This document shows, in pieces, positions 1 through 10,098 of a stretch of 64,000 nt of DNA. Below the pieces are notes generated by a model. That model searched no databases. It saw only the letters and a list, made by a program, of their open reading frames with translations, and was not told where the DNA came from. Each line of letters opens with the position of its first letter. Position 1 is the first letter of the stretch. The stretch lies in NCBI GenBank assembly GCA_014529385.2, contig CM043946.1:35924558-35988557 (forward strand), written 5' to 3'. The DNA comes from Adiantum capillus-veneris (Eukaryota; Streptophyta; Polypodiopsida; Polypodiales; Pteridaceae). The position numbers were made by a program, and so were the translations under genes.

Positions 1-79
1 CGTTCAGCAGCCCCTGCACGCTCAGCAAACCCAGCCGCTCTGCTACCCTAAGAGCCCATGCTCTGCTCCCGTGGTGCCT

Positions 80-165
80 TGAAACCTGCGTGCTGTGGTG
101 CTGAGGCTGAAACCTGCACGCTGAGGTGCTGAGGCTGAAACCTGCGCGCTGTGGTACTGAGCCTG
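80..165. repeat. 30-bp minisatellite, three units
   Basis: Three imperfect 30-bp copies begin with GAAACCTGC and continue through GCTGTGGTGCTGAGGCTGA. The short translated frames here only restate the repeat. I see no gene in the first 700 bases. Confidence 0.75.
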
Positions 166-203
166 CTCACGGTGAGAAGTCTCCAGCGCTATGGTGTTGT
201 ACC

Positions 204-206
<3 letters not shown>

Positions 207-286
<80 letters not shown>

Positions 287-328
287 AAGAGAATTTTTAA
301 TGTCGTGGGAAACCATCCCAAGAGACCT

Positions 329-356
<28 letters not shown>
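207..356. repeat. (GA)n microsatellite, two tracts
   Basis: A GA tract runs from 207 to about 288 and a second from 329 to 356, split by about 40 bases of unique sequence. Arg-Glu or Ser-Leu 'proteins' over this stretch are microsatellite translations. The tract leads into LTR-like sequence, as GA-rich tracts do in other LTRs of this window. Confidence 0.9.
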
Positions 357-359
<3 letters not shown>

Positions 360-700
360 GGGGTGGCGGAATTCCACCCCCAGACAGCACTGGCCCCAAA
401 GACCGGCGCCCCTTTGGGTATTTCTTTATTGTTGATACGCGAAGGTACAATCTCTATGGTTATTTAAAGGCCCTTGGCCTCACCCCAAAGCAGTACATGA
501 AAAACAACACTCCCAAAAGCTTCTAGTCCAACAGCTAGAGCGCAAAGGGGTGGTCCGTACACGCTGCCGCATCATCCAGCTATCCACAAATCACACGTCC
601 GTACAGCTGCGGCGCTGCCATGTCATCATCTAATTTGATGTGTGTCTATATGCGCATGCACACATGCGCTTTATTTAATTTACGCCCCTCGGCCAAGGTC
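350..700 (-). repeat. diverged relative of the G1 LTR
   Basis: The block starting GACACGGGGTGGCGGAATTC matches the body of the G1 LTRs at 3905-4534 and 11225-11901. Shared parts are the GTGGCG-AATTCCACCC motif, CCCTTTGGGTATTTCTTTAT, and the following AAAGGCCC-TTGGCC and CCGTACA segments. It keeps the segment that the right G1 LTR has and the left one lost. Ends and target duplication cannot be placed. The minus orientation is by analogy to G1. Confidence 0.55.
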
Positions 701-731
701 TGTAAGTTGTAGATTTTTAATCCCAACCCAT

Positions 732-1149
732 TTAATTTTTGGGCCACTCGGCTAAGATCTGCAAGTTGATAAACCTTCTTTTGCTTCCAGGCTCATCCCA
801 AGAAGCAAGGACAAGGCATGGTGCCTCAGTGACTGCTACTTTGAGCGCTTCATAAGCATATATACACCTAGATGAATCCAGGATAAGCCCAAATTCATCC
901 TTAAAGGAAAGTGCAAGGTATAGACCCATGGTAGTCACCCACAAGACAATATAACCATCAGCTCCATCAAGCATAGTATTGACTAAATACCACGACATCC
1001 CGACTAACGTCGTCAAAAGCACTCTTAGCGGCATCGGTTGTGACAACGCGCTGACGGCGAGTCTTGACACCTTTTAGCAAATTAGACAATGGTGCGGCAA
1101 TATGTGCAAAATGCTTGATGTGAGGACTGTATGCTTGGCACAAACCCAA
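732..1149 (-). pseudogene. Ty3-type RT connection / RNase H fragment
   Basis: Two overlapping minus-strand frames give the RT connection segment (GLCQAYSPHIKHFAHIAAPL then SNLLKG) and the start of RNase H (EALKVAVTEAPCLVLASWD). These are hallmarks of Ty3/gypsy polyproteins. The frame changes near 1000, so the gene is broken. No start codon or upstream palm with the catalytic aspartates is present. The adjoining integrase at 1186-2680 lies on the opposite strand, so the two parts no longer form one gene. This is a decayed fragment with no expected activity. Confidence 0.7.
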
Positions 1150-1185
1150 AAATGAACCTCATTTGCCTTAGCGAGATCAAGCCAA

Positions 1186-2680
1186 ATGCCTGGTTATGGT
1201 CCTCTTACTCGTGTTTTTGAAGTTTTCTTTTATGGAGAGTGGTTCTTGATAGGCCGCTATCTTAACACTCTCATCAAGCAAGAAGGATGGAGTCATCAAG
1301 AATTCAAGAGAACCTGGAAAAAGGTTTATGGCTACTTTTGTAGAGGTGGACATTTATGGAAGCAACCAAAGCGTCCAGGAGTAGTACCACAACATGTTGT
1401 TTGTGATAAAACAACTCAACAACATGTGATTAAAGATTTCGCGAGAGTTTATGGGCAAGAGACCGAGGTGTTTAAGCAATGGTTGTCAAGATTTACGACC
1501 ATTATTGGTGGAAAGGTATGTACAAAGATATTGCTCAGTTTGTGGAGACTTGCATGGTATGTCAACAATTTTCCAACGTACAGCATCAAGATGGTTTGCA
1601 TCCTACTTATCCATTGGCCATGCATTATAAGTGGGTTGTAGATTTGATTACAATGCCAGTGGGTGATTGGCACATGAGATATATTGTTCTTGCTAGAGAA
1701 GATCTCACTAACCAAGTTGAAGGTAGAGCTTTGCATACTAAAGCTAGAAGTTTTGTATATGCAAGTTTTTGCTTGATGTGATTTGCACGTATGGTTGTGT
1801 TAGGAAGATTATTGGTGATAGAGGAGAGCTAGATGCACATAAAGCTCCTGAGTTTTTTGCTTGGTTGGGCATCACATTGGCTCTTACTACAACTTATAAT
1901 CCTGAAGCTAATAGGAAAAGTAAAAGAGGACATCCACAAAGCTTTGGCGAAGGTATGTCGAGGGTGTATCGGCAATTTGCATAAACTTCTACCTTTTGCT
2001 TTATAGGCTAATCGATCTACACATAGTTCTATTGCAGGTTTTACGCCATTTGAGCTTATGTATGGGCAAAAACCTATCATGCCTAGGAGAAGGCAGTTAT
2101 GTCTTGGATAGTGTTGCCATGGGAAACACGTATGTCAATTGAAGATTTGCTTACTTTACATATCCTTCAACCGGAGACGCCCAGAAGACATTGAGCTAGT
2201 AAAAGAAAAGTTGAAAGAGGCACGATTGAAGAACAAAGCATCAATTGATGAGAAGCATAGGTTGAGGCCTCATGCTATCACCGATGATGATTGGGTACCT
2301 ATTTATGACAGTAGCTTGGAAAATCAATATTTTGCAGTGTGTGAAATGGTCAAGCAGTTGTTTGGACCTTATGTTGCGATGCATATTCATGATAATGAGA
2401 CATACAAGCTACATGAACTCGATGGCACAGAGCTTAGAGTACCTATCGCGTGAAGAAGATCAAATTGTTGAAGAAGCAAGGTGGACAGTTGGTTCTTCAT
2501 ACTCAAGACTCGGGTCAATTGTTAAAGGATGATGATAAGTATGCGTCACAGGATGTTTCTAACAAAGCCTTAATTATAAAGATTAAGAAATTGAAAATGG
2601 TTAGCACATGCTGGAGGATGTGCAAGTACAGAGGGGGTGGATGTTGTGTTGCTCTAAGACAATTTAAAATAGTTTGAAGT
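1186..2680 (+). pseudogene. Ty3-type integrase, broken
   Basis: Sliding between frames gives a recognisable Ty3 integrase. It starts with an H2C2-like zinc region (HYWWKGMYKDIAQFVETC-MVCQQ, near 1480-1570). A core follows with WVVDLITMPVGD near 1630, IGDRGELDAHKAPEFF near 1815 and YNPEANRKSKRGH near 1900. A C-terminal GPY/F-like module (FGPYVAMHIHDNETYKLHEL) lies near 2360-2420. The second catalytic region reads GDRG where active enzymes usually have SDRG. Frame changes near 1480, 1770 and 2000 and stops make it a pseudogene. It faces away from the RNase H piece at 732-1149, which implies an inversion or two separate insertions. Confidence 0.75.
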
Positions 2681-2699
2681 GTATGTACTATTTGTGCAG

Positions 2700-2961
2700 T
2701 GATGGGCACTAGCCGCGCTTTACTGAGCTCAATTCAAATCCATAACAAAAAAAGTTACATCCAACTTTAGTTTATCTGTGAAGCTTCTACATGTTTTCGA
2801 AGATCGGAGGAGTATGACATTTGGTGTCACAAAATGATAACGTGGCATGACTGCCCGCGGGACAGTATTGACAGGTGATGTGGCGGATTGCTGACGTGGC
2901 CATTGTACGCACAGGTGACGTGGCAGTTGTACGGACGCCCATTTTTTTGCGCTGACATGCT
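2700..2961. other. LTR-like spacer with TGACGTGGC motifs
   Basis: No coding potential is seen. The motif TGA(C/T)GTGGC occurs three times between about 2876 and 2930, followed by AGTTGTACGG. The reverse form (GTACAACTGCCACGTCA) recurs in the G1 LTRs near 4210 and 4310. The block is therefore probably part of a related LTR. CACGTC/GACGTG cores are typical plant bZIP sites, but binding here is inference. Confidence 0.4.
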
Positions 2962-3324
2962 TGTTAGAGTTACACCACTGTTGCTTCGCCATTTTGTACG
3001 GCTAGTGATCGTCCCGCTCATCGCACATCATGTAGATGGCATGGGTAACACTTTAGCACGTGTCCGACCGGTCATTTTCTGAGCCTGGCTGGGTGCACAC
3101 ATTTTTAGCCATTTTTGGGCTTTTGTGTTTTTTGCACCAGTTACACATTTTGCCCTACCTCAACCTGAGATTCTATAAATAGAATGCTTAGGGTCTTGTA
3201 GTCATTCAGATTGCAATTGTCTATTGAGAGCATCATTTGTAGAGCACTTGTGTTTTCTCTCTCTCTCTCCCTCCAGGGTTTTCGGCGCGCGTGGCTCACA
3301 CCCTCTCCACTGCTCACTCTCACA
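2962..3324 (+). repeat. Copia 5' LTR
   Basis: It starts TGTTAGAGTTACACC and ends in CACA just before a primer-site-like TGGTATTAG. The first ~155 bp match 30619-30776 with a few substitutions and one small indel, enough divergence to indicate an old insertion. A TATA box and CT-rich leader lie in its 3' third. Confidence 0.8.
3174..3181 (+). promoter_or_regulatory. TATA box of the Copia LTR
   Basis: TATAAATA sits about 150 bp before the LTR end, followed about 60 bp later by a CT-rich stretch. This is a normal place for an LTR promoter. Transcription start is not determined. Confidence 0.55.
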
Positions 3325-3336
3325 TGGTATTAGTCA
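3325..3336 (+). other. Copia primer binding site (tRNA-iMet type)
   Basis: TGGTATTAGTCA follows the LTR directly. The consensus complementary to initiator Met tRNA is TGGTATCAGAGC, so this copy has several mismatches. Confidence 0.6.
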
Positions 3337-3904
3337 CCAAGTTGTGGTGAATCTGCATCGATATCACCTCCTAAGCCAAGCACTAGCAGAACTGCACCTT
3401 TCCATCGCGAGAACCTGCAAAAAATTTTCAGCCTAGCGTTTTTGCAACTACCTTACATTTCTGCATCTACCGGCCACGATCGGCATCTTCACTGCAGGTG
3501 CTACCATCCTAGCCAGACATCACACCAGATCAGCCCTGCGTCTTTGCATCTGCTAGCGCGTTTTTGGTGTTGTCAGCGTTTTTTAAGACCAGCTGCATTT
3601 TCTACACAACGCTGCCCATACGCACCAGAGGAAGCGGCCTACACTCGCCTAGAGCGTCTTCTACTGCCAAGCACTTGCAGATCTACACCTTGGACAAGTA
3701 TCTACACCCAATCAGCACCATTTTGGTACTTATTACTTGCTGTTTTTTCTATGTTTTCAGCCCCTCGACGGCTGAGAAGTGCGAGAACCCCCTCCTCTGA
3801 CACTCTGCGACGCTCACGTACCGATCGGTGGCGTACAGGCACTTTGAAATCTCTATTACAACAGCGTTTTCAGCACCCTCTGCAGCGTTTTAGGACGGAC
3901 AGCA
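3337..3904 (+). other. Copia untranslated leader, part 1
   Basis: This internal sequence precedes the Copia gag; the leader resumes at 11902 after the G1 insertion. It contains several CAGCGTTTT motifs (near 3572, 3864 and 3882). Small frames here do not resemble known proteins. Confidence 0.5.
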
Positions 3905-4534
3905 TGTCACAAGACGGGCACCACGTGCCAATACAAAAGAACAGACTGAACAGACTTTTAGCACTTCAATAACGATTGAATTGAAAGAGAGAGACAACAC
4001 GCGACACAGAGTGGCGGGATTCCACCCCAGAAAGTATTGGCCGGTACAAGCCCGTACTCCAGACTCTGCACCTTCTCCAGGAAGCATGCGAGAGAATGAG
4101 GCCATCGCTTCATATTTAAAGGCCCTAGGCCCAAAACCAGTTTACATGAAGAGCATTCAAACTCAAAAGCACCTGATTCAAAAGCAATGCCCAAAAGCTA
4201 CCAGCGTAAATCACGGAAATCCGTACAACTGCCACGTCAACAGTCAGTGCAAAATGTAGAAATCCGTACAGTACCACATCATCGTGTCATAAAAAAATCC
4301 AAAGCGTTCATACAACTGCCACGTCATTAGCTTTTGCATAATTCTTGGTGTGTGTGTGTGGGTCCTGGTTTATTTTAATTCCTTCATGTCATTGGGGCCC
4401 CATCGGACGGGGTCCCCATGAGTTGGTAGGACTTCCTTTCTGTTACTTGTTCTTCTTAGGGTTTAGGCCCCTCGGCCGTGATCTGAAGGTTGGCTCTGCT
4501 CTTCATCGACTTGACATCTCAGCAGCTTGTGACA
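3905..4534 (-). repeat. G1 3' LTR
   Basis: The LTR is 630 bp, with TGTCACAAG at one end and CTTGTGACA at the other, giving inverted termini. It lacks about 47 bp present in the other G1 LTR (near 11365-11411). TGCCACGTCA motifs lie in the part that would be U3 on the minus strand. Confidence 0.88.
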
Positions 4535-4876
4535 TCCTCCCTTCTTGAAAGAAAGTAATCGTCCGCGATTACAGCATATCTGCAAAACAACTCAAGTTAG
4601 CTCAAAAATTTTCGAGGGTCATTCCGAGAGACATTCCAAGGTTTTTGTTAAGGAGTTGGCTTCTCCTTTTGGCTCTTTTGATCAAGGAGTTGGCTTCCGT
4701 CCAGATCAAAACTCTCGATATGCTGGCGTAGTAAAATTAGCTATCACCCCTAGACCGCATTGATCTTCCACAGGTATCTTGATGCACTAAAATTACATAC
4801 CCAGGCAATCTCATCCAATTAGGAATATTCAGTGGTTGGCACATCACAATGCAACACAAATGCTCACATATGCATC
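4535..4876 (-). other. G1 interior, 3' part with polypurine tract
   Basis: Plus-strand TCCTCCCTTCTTGAAAG directly after the LTR is a polypurine tract on the minus strand (4535-4551). The rest has no coding signal. The part ends at the G2 insertion, where GCATC (4872-4876) is duplicated. Confidence 0.7.
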
Positions 4877-6016
4877 TGTTAGGTGCAGCGGAATGAATGT
4901 TGTATTTTCTCAAGATTAGTGATCTTTATTGCTCAAGGTTCCTTTTTGTTCTTAGGGAAAGAGAGAGCTTTCCGTCTTATGGAGAGTGCTATGATCACGA
5001 ACAAAGTGAGTGGATTGTGCGTGCAAGTGAATGAGACTAAGAGAAGGAGAGAGGAGAGATACGACACCGAGGGGTTGTAAAACCCTCCTCCGAAGACCCC
5101 ACTCTCGTCGGCGAGAGTGGTCTACTTGATTGCACGAAAGAGTACAATGCGAATGCAAAGGACTGATGATGTTGGACTATGCCGATGACGACGATGGTTA
5201 CGACGACGATGGTGACGCCGACGGCTTCGTGGCTGGAACTAGGACTCTTTTGTGGCTGATCTGGACTGTTTCCTATTGTTGAACTGATGAAGAATTCGCT
5301 GGTATAGCTGCTGACAGAAAACGCTGGTTTTTAGGGTTTGCTGCGTTTTTAGGGTTCCCTGCGTTTTTTGGGTTTCGACAGGCTGCTGAAAACGCTGCCA
5401 CAGCAGGGTTTTAAGGGGCTGAAATCGCTGTAAATGCTGCTCCAGAAAACGCTGCAAAAGCTGGGTTTGGCTGGCGTTAGAGGCTTGCAAAAACGCTGCC
5501 CTGAACTGTGTGAAAAAACGCTGATCTGGTCTCTTTGCTGGCGATCCTTGCAATGCTGAAAACGCTATGCTTGATGGTCTAGCCTCGCCAAGGGGATGGG
5601 GAGGTTCTTGCTGAGAGGGAGGGAACACTTGTTGCTTGGGGAAGCCTGTTGTGCTCTCTGCTCATCTGCCAATTTGTGCTAACTTGGGTTTGCTTATAAA
5701 TTAACTTACCCAATTTGCCCTACTGACTACCCAACAAAAGTCACTTAATAAATAAGTGAAAAATGTCAAAAATAGGGAATAATGGGATAAAGTCATCTGA
5801 AAAATCCCCAAACTGACTCTGATGGAAATGCTTATGCTTGTGCTTATGCAACCAGAGGATATGCACCTACACTGAGTGACTGGGCATACGCGGTCTACGA
5901 ATAGACTCACAAAAGTGCCAAATCACTCCTAATCTAACTTGACTGGACTTTGACGGAAACCCTGCTATGGTGTAGCTTGTCCACGGACACATAGGGTTGG
6001 GATGTGTCACGTGACA
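4877..6016 (-). repeat. G2 3' LTR
   Basis: The LTR is 1,140 bp. On the minus strand it starts with the perfect palindrome TGTCACGTGACA (6005-6016) and ends CACCTAACA. A possible minus-strand TATA (TTTATAAG) lies near 5690 and an AATAAA near 4923-4928. The middle (about 5300-5600) repeats AAAACGCTG many times. Confidence 0.92.
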
Positions 6017-6030
6017 TCCTCTCCTTTTTA
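6017..6030 (-). other. G2 polypurine tract
   Basis: The minus strand reads AAAAAGGAGAGGA immediately before the LTR start TGTCACGTG. This is the expected plus-strand primer site for reverse transcription. Confidence 0.75.
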
Positions 6031-6285
6031 AAGTGAGGCACTGGTACCGAACTGTATGGCGTCGAGGGAGATCGCCAACAGCATCCGGAATCCTAGAAGG
6101 GACTCTTCGCCGGCCCACTCTGATGTGTGGGTCGTACGGTACTTGAACTTCATAAAGGTCTGCAACTCTTGCTTCTTTGGGCCGCGCCTAAAGCGACACA
6201 AAATCTGTTGAATCTTCTTTGATGCTTCAACTTCGTTGAGAGTCCTGCTTCTTTCGTCTTCAAGAATCTCTATGGCTGAAAATTC

Positions 6286-7593
6286 CTAAAACAATCTCCA
6301 ACACAAAACCATGAACATACCCATTCCATGTAAAGTGAAGGAAAAAAATCTTGTCTTCTCTAAAGACTGTGCATGCAATGTAGATGAACAAATAGACGGA
6401 GTGACAACCCGTTCATCAAACACATGCAAACAATGCGCTAGAATCTTTTCTGTTTGATCAAAATCAATCAACTGTGGCAAATCACAATGGAAATGCCCAT
6501 GCTTGGTGCTCATACAATCATGTACTCGTTCGGAAACTGTGTCATACGAAGGAAGAGACGTGGAATGCGACTTCCTGACATACAAACTTTTCAACTTTTC
6601 ATGAACAATCCGCATACATTCGTGCTCATCCATGAGAGAAACGTGCTCAACATACAATATGTCATGCCTAGGAAAAGGGATCACATAACGATGCTGACTA
6701 AAATACAGGAAACCTTCACGAATGAAACACTCGAACAATGCGTGCGTACCAATCATGCGAACACATAATACTTCCTGTGAGGTGTCTTTGGACCAAGGCT
6801 CGAGAGCCAAGATCGCTTCTTCGGGATCTATCGAATCGTCTTGTGGGGGTTCTTTGGACCTCGACTCGAAAGCCGAGATCGGTTCTTCGTGATTGATCGA
6901 ATCTACAACGAGGTTAGCTTCGCTAGAAAAAGCATCAACTAACACATCATCCTTGTGAACAATCACATCTTCTTCATGCAACTCATCATGCTTGTGAGAA
7001 ATCACATCTTGGTCATGCAAATCATCATGCTTGTCATTGTCATCCAAATCATTATGCAAATCATTGGCATCCCAATCATCATGCTTATCATTGTCATTCA
7101 AATCATCATGCAAGTCATTGTCAATCAAATCATCATCATGCTTCGCACAATCATGCAACTCCTGTGTGTCATGCTGTGGAGAAAAAGAGACTGAGGGAGT
7201 CTCCTTATCTCGAATTCTTTCAATCTTGTCCTGCATATTAGCAATAAGAGATGGAGAAGGAGAAGTATCCACTCCATGAAAGACAGTAGGAGAATCACTT
7301 TTGGCATTGAGAGCTAAAGTGCTAGCCTCCCAATTAACGAGAGGGTTGATTTCACGAAACCATTTCATGCCTAAAATCATATCACATCCTGAGAGAGGAG
7401 AAACAACAAATCTTCTAGTGAAGGCAGTCTGTTGAATTGCAAACAACACATCAAGGCACTCCTTCGTGATGAGAGCGTCCATACCAGGACGAAAGCCAGA
7501 GACCTCGATAGGAGACCTCGGACTAACTTCAAGGCGGGCTCTCTCAACAAGAGAGGGGCTGATCACATCATGCATACTACCTGGGTCAAACAA
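6286..7593 (-). CDS. G2 retropepsin-like protein with acidic His/Asp repeat tail
   Basis: The 435-residue ORF begins in a Ty3-type aspartic protease: FDPGSMHDVI at residues 2-11, and CDMILGMKWFREINPL at 70-85, matching the flap and the ILG motif. The true protease frame extends upstream through GHRFVILFDPGS to about 7680. The usual D-S/T-G triad reads D-P-G, so activity is doubtful. Residues about 145-220 are almost all Asp, His, Asn, Leu and Lys, with two 18-residue copies (DLHDDLNDNDKHDDWD-type) and two 13-residue copies. The last ~200 residues are not recognised. No RT follows. The frame is long and open in a nearly intact element, which argues that it is maintained. Role in mobilisation is inference. 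Confidence 0.7.
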   Translation of the reverse strand: MFDPGSMHDVISPSLVERARLEVSPRSPIEVSGFRPGMDALITKECLDVLFAIQQTAFTRRFVVSPLSGCDMILGMKWFREINPLVNWEASTLALNAKSDSPTVFHGVDTSPSPSLIANMQDKIERIRDKETPSVSFSPQHDTQELHDCAKHDDDLIDNDLHDDLNDNDKHDDWDANDLHNDLDDNDKHDDLHDQDVISHKHDELHEEDVIVHKDDVLVDAFSSEANLVVDSINHEEPISAFESRSKEPPQDDSIDPEEAILALEPWSKDTSQEVLCVRMIGTHALFECFIREGFLYFSQHRYVIPFPRHDILYVEHVSLMDEHECMRIVHEKLKSLYVRKSHSTSLPSYDTVSERVHDCMSTKHGHFHCDLPQLIDFDQTEKILAHCLHVFDERVVTPSICSSTLHAQSLEKTRFFSFTLHGMGMFMVLCWRLF

Positions 7594-7759
7594 TATGACA
7601 AAACGGTGCCCTGACGTACGACCATAACATTTAATGAGAGAATCATCAATAGGAGGGTCCTGAGAAACTGTGGAAATCAGCCCAACTAAAAGAGAGGGGC
7701 GTGAAATCGTCGGCTGCCTCTAGGTGCGCGGCTAGCTGTGCCTCTTGCCATGCGTGGTA

Positions 7760-8236
7760 TTAATTAATGGCATCACCGGCAAGGTACATAGCTGCCGTCA
7801 AAACTTTGTTATTTCCTGTTTTCTTAGTTGTCGCAAAATAAGCATTAAATTGATGCAACCAAGAATGAATAACTGTAGCATCCATCTTACCGTCATACTT
7901 ACTAAAAGTCAACTTTTCTGTGACTGGATGATTCGAATCCGCGTCGTGGCTTGCGCCACTTGACGAACTTCCCCGATCTTTGGGTGGATCGGTCTTCGAG
8001 GCTAGGACTTGGGCAAGAAATTCTTGATTGCGAAGCTCCCTTTGAGCTTCACGATCGGCCTCCATAGCCAATCTATGCGCAGCACGATCGGCCTCCAATG
8101 CGGCGTTTCTTGCTGCGGCTTCTTCCTTCCTTAGTTCTTTTCTTTCTTTTCTTGCGTCGCGCTCGCGTTCCAAAGCAAGGTGCTTGTCGTCTTGTCGATC
8201 CATCATGGCCATCATTTGCTTCATCATTGCCTCCAT
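7760..8236 (-). CDS. G2 Gag-like protein, truncated
   Basis: The 158-residue frame starts MEAMMKQMMAMMDRQDD and continues as a charged coiled-coil (about residues 15-75, Arg/Glu/Ala rich). It then has the conserved start of a Ty3 capsid: LTFSKYDGKMDATVIHSWL then HQFNAYF, about 108-133. It stops at AGDAIN, where capsid proteins usually go on for another 100 residues and a CCHC knuckle. Neither of those is present before the protease frame begins about 70 bp downstream. The gag may have been shortened by an internal deletion that also brought protease close. Either ATG near 8236 could serve as start. Confidence 0.7.
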   Translation of the reverse strand: MEAMMKQMMAMMDRQDDKHLALERERDARKERKELRKEEAAARNAALEADRAAHRLAMEADREAQRELRNQEFLAQVLASKTDPPKDRGSSSSGASHDADSNHPVTEKLTFSKYDGKMDATVIHSWLHQFNAYFATTKKTGNNKVLTAAMYLAGDAIN

Positions 8237-8393
8237 AGGGTCTGGCGTAGATGGCGAAGGGGGAGGGTTGGAAAACCTCCTGGTGGGGAGAATCCTTCGT
8301 CGCCTCTCTCATGCTCATCACCTGAAGGCAAAGTATCCATGCCGCTTCGGGTGACGACCATGCACTATGATCTTGGGGTCTTAAGCTCACGAG

Positions 8394-8562
8394 GAACTTG
8401 GTTCTTGAGGGTCTTGAGGTTCTTGAGGTCCTTGATTCGTGAGAATCTAGGGTTCTTGAGGTTCTTGAGTCTTGAGGGTCTTGAGGTTCTTGAGGTCCTT
8501 GATTCGTGAGAATCTAGGGTTCTTGAGGGTCTTGGGTTCTTTGGGTTCTTGAGGTTTTCTTT
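8394..8562. repeat. GGTTCTTGAGG minisatellite in the G2 leader
   Basis: Tandem variants of GGGTCTTGAGGTTCTTGAG and two copies of TTGATTCGTGAGAATCTAGG fill this stretch. It lies between the primer site and the gag frame, in the expected leader position. Confidence 0.75.
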
Positions 8563-8903
8563 CGCTTACAAATTGCGTTGGAGAAGAATCTTCTCTTCAC
8601 CCGAGTTCTACTCTTTTCTGCGGGCGCACCCCTTGGCGGCCTTGCGCTCACACCAAGGTTGCTTTTTCCCACCTCACGTCGATTGGCCGGCCGCTAAGTG
8701 CACGGTCCGCTCTCAATGAGTGAAAAGAGACACAAGGGGAGGCTGGAGAAGCCCTTCTTTCTTGGGATTCCTGTCACTCTTCAACAAAACACGATTAGGG
8801 ATCGCCACGCCCAAGTAAACTTAGGTTCGTGCGATCGCAACAAGCAAAAGAATTCTTGTGGTTCTTGTGGTCTTTTCCTTGAGTAATGCAGAACACTTCC
8901 AAA

Positions 8904-8915
8904 GCTCTGATACCA
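8904..8915 (-). other. G2 primer binding site (tRNA-iMet)
   Basis: Plus-strand GCTCTGATACCA reads TGGTATCAGAGC on the minus strand, a perfect initiator-Met primer site. It is one base from the LTR end. Confidence 0.9.
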
Positions 8916-8916
8916 A

Positions 8917-10093
8917 TGTTAGGTGCAGCGGAATGAATGTTGTATTTTCTCAAGATTAGTGATCTTTATTGCTCAAAGTTCCTTTTTGTTCTTAGGGAAA
9001 GAGAGAGCTTTCCGTCTTATGGAGAGTGCTATGATCACGAACAAAGTGAGTGGATTGTGCGTGCAAGTGAATGAGACTGAGAGAAGGAGAGAGAAGAGAT
9101 ACGACACCGAGGGGTTGTAAAACCCTCCTCCGAAGGCCCCACTCTCGTCGGCGAGAGTGGTCTACATGATTGCACGAAAGAGTACAATGCGAATGCAAAG
9201 GACTGATGATGTTGGACTATGCCGATGACGACGATGGTTACGACGACGATGGTGACGACGACGGCTTCGTGGCTGGAACTGGGACTCTTTTGTGGCTGAT
9301 CTGGACTGTTGCCTATTGTTGAACTGATGAAGAATTCGCTGGTATAGCTACTGACAGAAAACGCTGGTTTTTAGGGTTTGCTGCGTTTTTAGGGTTCCCT
9401 GCGTTTTTAGGGTTTGCTGCGTTTTTAGGGTTCCCTGCGTTTTTAGGGTTTTCGACAGGCTGCTGAAAACGCTGCCACAGCAGGGTTTTAAGGGGCTGAA
9501 ATCGCTGTCAATGCTGTTCCAGAAAACGCTGCAAAAGCTGGGTTTGGCTGGCGTTAGAGGCTTGCAAAAACGCTGGCCTGAACTGTGTGAAAAAACGCTG
9601 ATCTGGTCTCTTTGCTGGCGATCCTTGCAATGCTGAAAACGCTATGCTTGATGGTCTAGCCTCGCCAAGGGGATGGGGAGGTTCTTGCTGAGAGGGAGGG
9701 AACACTTGCTACTTGGGGAAGCCTGTTGTGCTCTCTGCTCATCTGCCAATTTGTGCTAACTTGGGTTTGCTTATAAATTAACTTACCCAATTTGCCCTAC
9801 TGACTACCCAACAAAAGTCACTTAATAAATAAGTGAAAAATGTCAAAAATAGGGAATAATGGGATAAAGTCATCTGAAAAATCCCCAAACTGACTCTGAT
9901 GGAAATGCTTATGCTTGTGCTTATGCAACCAGAGGATATGCACCTACACTGAGTGACTGGGCATGCACGGTCTACGAATAGACTCACAAAAGTTCCAGAT
10001 CACTCCTAATCTAACTTGACTGGACTTTGACGGAAACCCTGCTATGGTGTAGCTTGTCCACGGACACATAGGGTTGGGATGTGTCACGTGACA
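8917..10093 (-). repeat. G2 5' LTR
   Basis: This 1,177-bp LTR is the partner of 4877-6016. The extra length is a duplicated GGGTTTGCTGCGTTTTTAG / GGTTCCCTGCGTTTTTAG segment near 9400-9450. It ends in the palindrome TGTCACGTGACA (10082-10093), followed by the target duplication GCATC. Confidence 0.92.
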
Positions 10094-10098
10094 GCATC

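Larger units (their letters stand above)
4877..10093 (-). mobile_element. G2: non-autonomous gag-protease LTR retrotransposon
   Basis: This is a 5,217-bp element with near-identical LTRs (4877-6016 and 8917-10093), flanked by GCATC (4872-4876 and 10094-10098). The minus-strand order is 5' LTR, PBS, gag fragment, protease-like ORF with a long unknown tail, polypurine tract, 3' LTR. RT, RNase H and integrase are absent, so it must be mobilised in trans. The LTRs differ mainly by a 37-bp tandem expansion near 9410-9446 and scattered substitutions, which suggests a recent insertion. It sits inside G1. Confidence 0.93.

Noticed and set aside
43-526. Long Arg-Glu and Ser-Leu reading frames
   Set aside because: They are translations of the GA microsatellite and adjoining repeats; no domain outside the repeat.
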